From Gammaproteobacteria bacterium RIFCSPHIGHO2_12_FULL_37_14 (GTDB taxonomy: Bacteria > Pseudomonadota > Gammaproteobacteria > DSM-16500): 22,027 nucleotides of DNA. The notes below the pieces were generated by a model that searched no databases, was not told where the DNA came from, and saw only the letters and a program-made list of their open reading frames with translations. The DNA lies in the NCBI GenBank assembly GCA_001801485.1, contig MGXV01000063.1, forward strand, positions 4,997-27,023. Direction: 5' to 3'. Each line of letters starts with the position of its first letter. The stretch's first letter is position 1. Positions 16,277 to 22,027 of the stretch are shown piece after piece. The translations under genes and the position numbers were made by a program.

Positions 16277-17188
16277 ATGAAACAAGCAGATATAATCCAC
16301 TGTGTTTGGGATGAGCCTTGCATTTTAGGTGAGGCACCCATTTGGCACCCGTTTGAAAAGGTGTTGTATTGGGTGGATATTTTAAAACCGAAATTACATC
16401 GGCTTGATGTGAAAAATAATGCGCATCAATCGTGGACAATGCCAAGTGACATTGCTTGCATATCACCCCTTAAAAATGGCGGATTAATTGCTGCATTTAA
16501 AAATGGGGTTGCGATTTTAAATCCCGTTTCCAATAAAGTTGAATACCTTGATACGCTCTCTGAAGAAGAATCTAAAGTCAGTGTTTTTAACGATGGTCAC
16601 TGTGATCGACAAGGACGCTTTTGGATAGGTTCTAAAAATCCATCTGAAGTCGGATCGAGTGATCCTCTGAAAATAAAGGCATCTGGTGCCATTTATCGAT
16701 TCGGTAGTGAAAGAAAATTACTAAAACAAGCGGATAATTTTCTGGTTTCTAACGGTTTGGTTTTTAGTTTAGATTCAAAATATTTTTTCGTTGCTAATTC
16801 ACCGAAGCGAATTATTTATCGTTATGATTTTGATAGTGAAACAGGCGCAATTCACAACCCGATTATTTTTGCAAAAATAACGGATGATGCGGGTGTGCCT
16901 GATGGTATGACATTTGATTCCGAAGGGTATCTGTGGAATTGTCATTTTGGAGGTTGGCGTATCACGCGTTATGCACCGGATGGAAAAATAGATCGCGTGA
17001 TTAAAATGCCCGTTGGATATCCGACGAGTTGTTGTTTCGGTGGCCCTGATTTAAAAACATTATTTATTACCTCTGCAAAAAGGGATGTCACTGAATCTGA
17101 ATTAAAAAATCAGCCGCAAGCCGGTGCACTTTTTTCAATGGATGTAGATGTATCGGGCGTTGCAGAGTCTTATTTTTTAGAAGATTGA
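16277..17188 (+). CDS. SMP-30/regucalcin-type sugar lactonase
   Basis: The 303-residue six-bladed beta-propeller protein hydrolyses aldonolactones (gluconolactone, arabinonolactone and similar) to the free acid. Likely metal ligands are in place: Glu19 (LGEAPIW), Asn159 (VSNGL) and Asp209 (VPDGM), with a conserved Asn105 in FNDGHCDRQGRFW. The family signature DSEGYLWNCHFGGWRITRY is clear. ATG 16277 lies three bases after the 6PGDH stop, so the two are translationally close. In this operon it would open the lactone made by a sugar dehydrogenase that is not encoded in the window. The exact lactone cannot be told from sequence. Confidence 0.9.
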   Translation: MKQADIIHCVWDEPCILGEAPIWHPFEKVLYWVDILKPKLHRLDVKNNAHQSWTMPSDIACISPLKNGGLIAAFKNGVAILNPVSNKVEYLDTLSEEESKVSVFNDGHCDRQGRFWIGSKNPSEVGSSDPLKIKASGAIYRFGSERKLLKQADNFLVSNGLVFSLDSKYFFVANSPKRIIYRYDFDSETGAIHNPIIFAKITDDAGVPDGMTFDSEGYLWNCHFGGWRITRYAPDGKIDRVIKMPVGYPTSCCFGGPDLKTLFITSAKRDVTESELKNQPQAGALFSMDVDVSGVAESYFLED

Positions 17189-17204
17189 TCATACGGAGAT
17201 CGTC

Positions 17205-18044
17205 ATGAAATTATATAAAACCACTGAAGGCGCACTTTTCTGTATTGATACTGTTTTTTATCGCGTACCTGAAAAAAATGGGGAACAAAATTGGGATGCA
17301 TTGCTAGCGAATGATGATCTATATCAATTCCTCACAAAAAGCGCCGCGACATTAAAGCCGCTCACTGGATTTTCGTTAAAAGAATCTACTTTACTTGCGC
17401 CCATTCAATCACAAGAAGTGTGGGGCGCTGGTGTAACCTATTCTCGAAGCAAAAGTGCTCGCATGGAAGAATCACCCGGTGGTGCGAATTTTTATGACAA
17501 AATCTATGATGCGCAAAGACCGGAATTATTTTTTAAAGCAACGCCGCATCGTGTTATTGGCACGGGTCATGCGGTACGTATTCGAAAAGATTCTGCTTGG
17601 AATGTTCCTGAACCTGAGCTTACACTGGTTATTTCACCCTTTGGTAAAATAATTGGTTACACCGTCGGAAATGATATGGGTTCACGCACGATAGAAGCAG
17701 AAAACCCACTTTATTTACCACAAGCAAAAATTTACGATCAATCTTGTGCGTTGGGTCCTTGCATTCTGTTAACTGAAAAACCCATCTCAGGTGAAACAAA
17801 AATTCATCTTAAAATTACACGAAATAATGACGTTTCTTTCGAAGGCTCAGTTCCTTTCTCACAAATGAAAAGAGATCCCAAAGAATTGGTTGCTTATTTA
17901 TTTCGAGACAATAGTTTTCCTGCTGGTTGTTTCTTAATGACAGGAACAGGTTTAGTGCCGCCGAATGAATTTACTTTGCAAGTGGGAGACCAAATTCAAA
18001 TTACGATTGATGGCATTGGCACGCTAAATAATTCTGTAAAGTAA
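17205..18044 (+). CDS. FAH-family 2-keto-3-deoxy-D-arabinonate dehydratase (KdaD-like)
   Basis: The 279-residue protein has the fumarylacetoacetate-hydrolase fold. The metal-binding acids Glu136 and Glu138 (VPEPEL) and Asp157 (GNDMGSR) have the spacing seen in the family. The stretch GAGVTYSRSKSARMEES with ERPELFF-like sequence (QRPELFFKA), and LYLPQAKIYDQSCALGP, are characteristic of 2-keto-3-deoxy-pentonate dehydratases, more so than of acylpyruvases. The reaction removes water and gives alpha-ketoglutaric semialdehyde, the substrate of the next gene. The start at ATG 17205 has GGAGA upstream (ACGGAGATCGTC). Gaps to its neighbours are 16 and 13 bases. A 2,4-diketo-3-deoxy-fuconate hydrolase has the same fold and is the main alternative. 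Confidence 0.85.
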   Translation: MKLYKTTEGALFCIDTVFYRVPEKNGEQNWDALLANDDLYQFLTKSAATLKPLTGFSLKESTLLAPIQSQEVWGAGVTYSRSKSARMEESPGGANFYDKIYDAQRPELFFKATPHRVIGTGHAVRIRKDSAWNVPEPELTLVISPFGKIIGYTVGNDMGSRTIEAENPLYLPQAKIYDQSCALGPCILLTEKPISGETKIHLKITRNNDVSFEGSVPFSQMKRDPKELVAYLFRDNSFPAGCFLMTGTGLVPPNEFTLQVGDQIQITIDGIGTLNNSVK

Positions 18045-18057
18045 ATGGAGTTTTAAC

Positions 18058-19662
18058 ATGTCAGCACTCAACGGAAAAAATTTTATCGGCAATGAACGCT
18101 CCGAAGGTAATGGAAAAACATTCTGTGCGATTAATCCTGCAACGGGTGAAGCGTTAGAATGCGAATTTTTCAAATCTTCACCTGCTGATATTGATAAAGC
18201 GCTTACGTTAGCTACAAATGCATTTGAAATTTATCGTCAAAAATCGTCTAAAGAAATCAGCGCGTTTATTCGTTGTATTGCCGATGAAATTACAGCGCTT
18301 GGCGATGATTTTATAACGCGTGCATCCGATGAAACGGGATTGCCAAAACCAAGAATTCAAGGCGAAAAAGAACGTACCATTAATCAGCTAATGATGTTCG
18401 CGCGCATGGTTGAAGAAGGTTCTTGGGTTGGCGCAACTATCGATCAGGCCGATCCTAATCGTCAACCGATGCCAAAACCAGATTTGCGACGTATGTTTGT
18501 TCCAATAGGGCCTGTCGTTGTTTTCGGTGCGAGTAATTTCCCGTTGGCTTTTTCAGTTGCTGGAGGGGACACCGCATCTGCGTTTGCTGCTGGAAATCCT
18601 GTGGTTGTGAAGGCGCATCAATCTCATCCCGGCACTTCTGAATATGTAGCAGCTGCGATTATTCGTGCTGCAAAAGCATGCGATATGCCCAACGGAATTT
18701 TTTCGATGTTACATGAAGCAGGTACTGAAACCGGCATGGGTTTAGTGAAACATCCTGCAACGAAAGCGGTGGGTTTTACAGGATCACTCCGAGGCGGACG
18801 TGCATTATTTGATGCGGCGGCGAGCAGGCCAGAACCCATTCCTGTTTATGCGGAAATGGGTAGTCTTAATCCTGTGTTTTTATTGCCGCATGCACTTGCA
18901 GAGCGCGGTGAAAAAATCGCCGAGGCATTTTATCAATCAGTGACGCTCGGCGTTGGACAATTTTGCACGAATCCAGGAATCGTGTTTGGATTAGACAGTG
19001 AAGCACTGCAAGATTTTTTACATGATGTTGCAAAAAGAATTTCCGAAACGTCACCCGGCACGATGCTCAATAAAGGAATACAACAAGCATTCGTGCAAGG
19101 CATTCATGCGCTCAGCGGTTATCCAGGTGTTACAAAATTAGCAAGCACGCAAGACCAAGCGGATGATAAAAAAACGCAAGGTGGTGCTACACTTTTTTCA
19201 ACAGATCTTAAAACACTACTTGAAAACGAAGCGATTAAAAAAGAAGTTTTCGGTCCATGCAGTGTTGTTGTGAGTTGTGAATCAAAAGCGCGCATGTGTG
19301 ATCTCGCACGTAGCTTAGAAGGGCATTTGGCAGCCAGTGTGCACGGCACGGAAAGAGATTTTGAAGAATATGCTGATTTGTTAAGTATTCTGCGCACGAA
19401 AGTTGGTCGCATAATTATGAATGGTTTTTCAACGAGCGTTGAAGTCTGCGCGTCGATTGTTCACGGCGGCCCCTATCCAGCAACAACGAGCGCTCACATG
19501 ACCTCAGTTGGCACACTAGCGATTGAACGTTTTGTCAGACCCATTTGTTTTCAGAATTATCCGCAAAGCGCACTTCCAGATCAGTTAAAAGATGCGAATC
19601 CTATGGGCATCTGGCGAATCGTTAACGATGAATTTACAAAATCTGCAATTAAAGCTAAGTAA
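18058..19662 (+). CDS. Alpha-ketoglutaric semialdehyde dehydrogenase (2,5-dioxovalerate dehydrogenase)
   Basis: The 534-residue aldehyde dehydrogenase has all catalytic features: Asn160 (GASNFPL), Lys185, the NAD site GFTGS (239-243), general base Glu266 (AEMGSLNP) and nucleophile Cys303 (GQFCTNPG). The extended N terminus (~530 rather than ~490 residues), the AGGDTASAFAAGNPVVVK segment and the C-terminal SVGTLAIERFVRP segment fit the ketoglutaric semialdehyde dehydrogenase subfamily of sugar-acid operons. It would oxidise the KdaD product to 2-oxoglutarate and feed the TCA cycle. ATG 18058 is preceded by GGAG about seven bases upstream. The FAH gene lies 13 bases before it and the dehydratase 11 bases after. 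Confidence 0.9.
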   Translation: MSALNGKNFIGNERSEGNGKTFCAINPATGEALECEFFKSSPADIDKALTLATNAFEIYRQKSSKEISAFIRCIADEITALGDDFITRASDETGLPKPRIQGEKERTINQLMMFARMVEEGSWVGATIDQADPNRQPMPKPDLRRMFVPIGPVVVFGASNFPLAFSVAGGDTASAFAAGNPVVVKAHQSHPGTSEYVAAAIIRAAKACDMPNGIFSMLHEAGTETGMGLVKHPATKAVGFTGSLRGGRALFDAAASRPEPIPVYAEMGSLNPVFLLPHALAERGEKIAEAFYQSVTLGVGQFCTNPGIVFGLDSEALQDFLHDVAKRISETSPGTMLNKGIQQAFVQGIHALSGYPGVTKLASTQDQADDKKTQGGATLFSTDLKTLLENEAIKKEVFGPCSVVVSCESKARMCDLARSLEGHLAASVHGTERDFEEYADLLSILRTKVGRIIMNGFSTSVEVCASIVHGGPYPATTSAHMTSVGTLAIERFVRPICFQNYPQSALPDQLKDANPMGIWRIVNDEFTKSAIKAK

Positions 19663-19673
19663 AGGAGAATGCA

Positions 19674-20969
19674 ATGAGTGTTAAAATAACAGGTGTAACA
19701 GCTCGCGATATTCGTTTTCCGACATCTAAAAACTTAGATGGTTCTGACGCGATGAATAAAGATCCCGATTATTCTGCAGCCTATGTGACGCTGCATACTG
19801 ATCAAAAAGGACTGGAGGGTGATGGCCTGACTTTCACCATTGGTCGTGGTAACGAAGTGTGTGTCGCGGCGATTAACTCGCTCGCGCCATTGTTAATTGG
19901 TCATGAGCTCAGTGAATTTACGAAAGACATGGGCGCATTTTGGTATTACATCACTCATGACAGTCAAATACGCTGGATTGGTCCTGAAAAAGGCGCTATT
20001 CACATGGCAACGGGTGCTATCGTTAATGCCGTATGGGATTTATGGGCGAAAGTAGAGGGGAAGCCTGTTTGGGAATTGGTTGTTGATATGTCTCCTGAAG
20101 AGTTAGTGTGCTGCATCAACTTTACTTATATCACCGATGTGCTCACGAAAGATGAAGCACTGATGATGCTCAAAAAACAAGAGCCCAACAAATTAAAACG
20201 CAAACAAGAAATGCTTGATCATGGTTATCCTGCTTACACGACTTCTGCAGGTTGGCTGGGATATTCCGACGAAAAATTACAACGTTTGTGTCAAGAAGCC
20301 ATCGATGCAGGTTGGAATCATATTAAAATTAAAGTGGGTGGAAATTTGCAAGATGACATTCGACGTTGCGGTCTTGTGCGTAAAATTATTGGACCTAAAC
20401 GTAAATTAATGGTCGATGCCAATCAGCGCTGGGATGTGGGTCAAGCGATTGAATGGATGAAGGCGCTTCATGGATTTGATATCTGGTTTATTGAAGAACC
20501 AACCAGTCCCGATGATATTTTAGGTCATAAAAAAATTCGTGACGCCATTAAACCGATTGGTGTTGCAACCGGTGAGCAATGTCAAAACCGCATTATCTTC
20601 AAGCAATTTCTTGAAGCAGGTTCAATTGATGTTTGCCAGATTGATAGTTGTCGACTCGGTGGTGTGAATGAAGTCTTAGCGGTTTTATTAATGGCGGCTA
20701 AATTTAATACGCCTGTTTGCCCACATGCGGGTGGCGTTGGTTTGTGCGAATACGTTCAGCATCTTTCAATGATTGATTATATTTGTATTTCCGGCTCAAC
20801 TGAAAATCGCGTTTTAGAATATGTGGATCACTTGCACGAACATTTTGTTGATCCAGTCACCATGAAAAGTGGACATTATATGGCGCCAAAAAAACCGGGG
20901 TATAGCATCACAATGTATCCTGCTTCATTGGATGCTTTCGAATTTCCGAATGGTAAGGAATGGCGTTAA
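19674..20969 (+). CDS. L-fuconate dehydratase (enolase superfamily), probably acting on L-fuconate/D-arabinonate
   Basis: The 431-residue protein follows the Xanthomonas L-fuconate dehydratase family in size and in active-site numbering: Lys218 and Lys220 (IKIKVGG), metal ligands Asp248 (VDANQRW), Glu274 (FIEEPTSPDD) and Glu301 (TGEQCQNR), Asp324 and His351 (CPHAGGVGLCEYVQH). It removes water from a sugar acid to give a 2-keto-3-deoxy acid. Characterised family members also take D-arabinonate, L-galactonate and other acids of matching stereochemistry. In this operon, with KdaD and the semialdehyde dehydrogenase, D-arabinonate is an attractive substrate. ATG 19674 has AAGGAG about eight bases upstream. 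Twelve bases separate it from the ThDP enzyme gene. Confidence 0.92.
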   Translation: MSVKITGVTARDIRFPTSKNLDGSDAMNKDPDYSAAYVTLHTDQKGLEGDGLTFTIGRGNEVCVAAINSLAPLLIGHELSEFTKDMGAFWYYITHDSQIRWIGPEKGAIHMATGAIVNAVWDLWAKVEGKPVWELVVDMSPEELVCCINFTYITDVLTKDEALMMLKKQEPNKLKRKQEMLDHGYPAYTTSAGWLGYSDEKLQRLCQEAIDAGWNHIKIKVGGNLQDDIRRCGLVRKIIGPKRKLMVDANQRWDVGQAIEWMKALHGFDIWFIEEPTSPDDILGHKKIRDAIKPIGVATGEQCQNRIIFKQFLEAGSIDVCQIDSCRLGGVNEVLAVLLMAAKFNTPVCPHAGGVGLCEYVQHLSMIDYICISGSTENRVLEYVDHLHEHFVDPVTMKSGHYMAPKKPGYSITMYPASLDAFEFPNGKEWR

Positions 20970-20981
20970 AAAGGGCGTGCC

Positions 20982-22027
20982 ATGTTTGAAAAAAATCTCA
21001 GTGATTTGGTGGTGCAAATTCTAGTTGATGCTGGAGTAAAGCGCGCGTACGGCGTTCCCGGAGATGCCACCGATTTAATGTTAGCGTCGATTCATAAGCG
21101 CAAGGATATTGATTTTTATCTCACGCGCCACGAAGAAGGCGCGGGATTTATGGCTAGCGCTTGCGCAAAACTCACCGGTGAAATGGGTGTCGTGCTTGCG
21201 GCACAGGGTCCTGGTGCTGCACATATGTTAAATGCGATGTACGATGCAAAATTAGATAAAGTACCCATGTTAGTGATTACCGGACAAGTAGAAAGTGCCA
21301 TGATCGGCACGAATACGGTTCAAGAAATTAATCAGATTTTATTATTCGAAGATGTGTCTTGCTTTAATCGTGAAGTGCGCTCTGCCAATAATCTGGTTGA
21401 TGTGTTGCAATTAGCCATTCAAACAGCCTATGTCAAAAAAGGCGTTGCGCATGTTTCAATTGCAACCGATATTTTGCGAAAACCCATGATAAAATATTTT
21501 TCCAATACGGCAGCCTATCATTTGCCGCACGATTTAATCCCTGATGATAAAATGCTGCAAAAAGCAGCAGATATTTTAAATAGCAAAAAAAACGTGACGA
21601 TATTATATGGCGGCGGTTGTTTGCATGCTCGCGAAGAATTGCTTTTTGTTGCGGAAATATTATCATCGCCGATTGTGCATACCGTTCGTTCAAAAGACAT
21701 TATTGATAATAATCATCCGCATTATGCTGGCGGCATTGGTTTTAAAGGTTCGAAAAACGGTTGTCATTTTGTTAAAGATTGCGATGCATTATTGATTGTT
21801 GGATGCAGTTTTGCATGGCGAGAATTTTATCCAAAGGATGTGCCGATTATTCAAATTGATAATGATCCTTCACGAATTGGTATCCGTTGTAAATTGGAAA
21901 TAGGATTGTTGGGTGATGCAAAACACACTTTAAAATTATTAGCCTCAAAATTACAGAAAAAATCAGAGTCGCAGTTTTTAAGGCAAGCGCAAGCGGCACA
22001 CGTAAAAGCCATTGAAACATTAGACAA
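20982..22027 (+). CDS. ThDP-dependent enzyme, pyruvate-oxidase (PoxB)-like, C terminus cut off
   Basis: The frame from ATG 20982 stays open to the window edge (348 residues). The N-terminal pyrimidine-binding domain (about 5-170) contains the cofactor-activating Glu51 in TRHEEGAGF, and QGPGAAHM, GVPGD and VPMLVITGQ fit the pyruvate oxidase/acetolactate synthase family. Residues about 186-325 form the central domain (VTILYGGG, IIQIDNDPSRIG). The C-terminal GDG-NN pyrophosphate motif is beyond the edge. The fit is best with pyruvate oxidase, which turns pyruvate into acetate and CO2, but a 2-keto-acid decarboxylase or carboligase cannot be excluded. No strong ribosome site is seen (GGGCG upstream). 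It is tightly linked to the sugar-acid operon, where its substrate is not obvious. Confidence 0.85.
   Translation, partial: MFEKNLSDLVVQILVDAGVKRAYGVPGDATDLMLASIHKRKDIDFYLTRHEEGAGFMASACAKLTGEMGVVLAAQGPGAAHMLNAMYDAKLDKVPMLVITGQVESAMIGTNTVQEINQILLFEDVSCFNREVRSANNLVDVLQLAIQTAYVKKGVAHVSIATDILRKPMIKYFSNTAAYHLPHDLIPDDKMLQKAADILNSKKNVTILYGGGCLHAREELLFVAEILSSPIVHTVRSKDIIDNNHPHYAGGIGFKGSKNGCHFVKDCDALLIVGCSFAWREFYPKDVPIIQIDNDPSRIGIRCKLEIGLLGDAKHTLKLLASKLQKKSESQFLRQAQAAHVKAIETLD

Noticed and set aside
16134..16466. 110-codon minus-strand frame across the 6PGDH/lactonase junction
   Set aside because: It overlaps two conserved genes in full and shows no recognisable domain.
1..22027. CRISPR array, tRNA or rRNA genes
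   Set aside because: No regularly spaced direct repeats and no cloverleaf-like or rRNA-like sequence were noticed on either strand; a dedicated scan was not possible.

Overview
The window is AT-rich bacterial DNA with typical proteobacterial gene content: an alpha/gamma-type NuoF tail, a Bcr/CflA-like exporter, CFA synthase, and close-packed operons with AGGAG-type ribosome binding sites. A gammaproteobacterium of the Legionellales/Coxiellaceae kind would fit. That placement is an impression from base composition and gene style, and no marker gene in the window confirms it.

Left part (1 to about 10179): most of a Tn3-family transposon of the Tn4651 type. The transposition module has three parts: a large DDE transposase (tnpA, 6958-10053), a tyrosine recombinase (tnpS, 5920-6900) and a divergently transcribed KfrA-like coiled-coil protein (tnpT, 5717-4650). 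The tnpT/tnpS intergenic stretch is rich in repeats and is the expected cointegrate-resolution site. Two more genes follow tnpT on the same strand with short gaps. One encodes a 1400-residue SNF2-family ATPase/helicase; the other is unrecognised and runs off the left edge. They look like cargo of the element and could form an accessory (possibly defence) system. The right terminus is inferred at 10179, where a sequence ending in CCCC meets a headless 3' fragment of nuoF (10180-10441). The left terminus lies outside the window.

Middle (10442-14111): a minus-strand pair encodes a small two-helix membrane protein and a Bcr/CflA-type MFS exporter. A 378-base intergenic region then carries a possible leader peptide and a promoter/operator-like motif. 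On the plus strand follow a cyclopropane-fatty-acid synthase (cfa) and a serine carboxylesterase of the YpfH/phospholipase family.

Right part (14156 to the end): a plus-strand sugar-acid catabolic cluster. Its order is a RhaT-family sugar transporter, a short-type 6-phosphogluconate dehydrogenase, an SMP-30 sugar lactonase, a KdaD-like 2-keto-3-deoxy-pentonate dehydratase, an alpha-ketoglutaric semialdehyde dehydrogenase, an L-fuconate/D-arabinonate dehydratase of the enolase superfamily, and a pyruvate-oxidase-like ThDP enzyme cut by the right edge. Four of these make a coherent non-phosphorylating route: lactone to sugar acid to 2-keto-3-deoxy acid to alpha-ketoglutaric semialdehyde to 2-oxoglutarate. 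D-arabinose or a stereochemical relative such as L-fucose is the most likely input. The sugar dehydrogenase that would make the lactone is not seen. The roles of the 6PGDH-like and ThDP enzymes within this route are unexplained.
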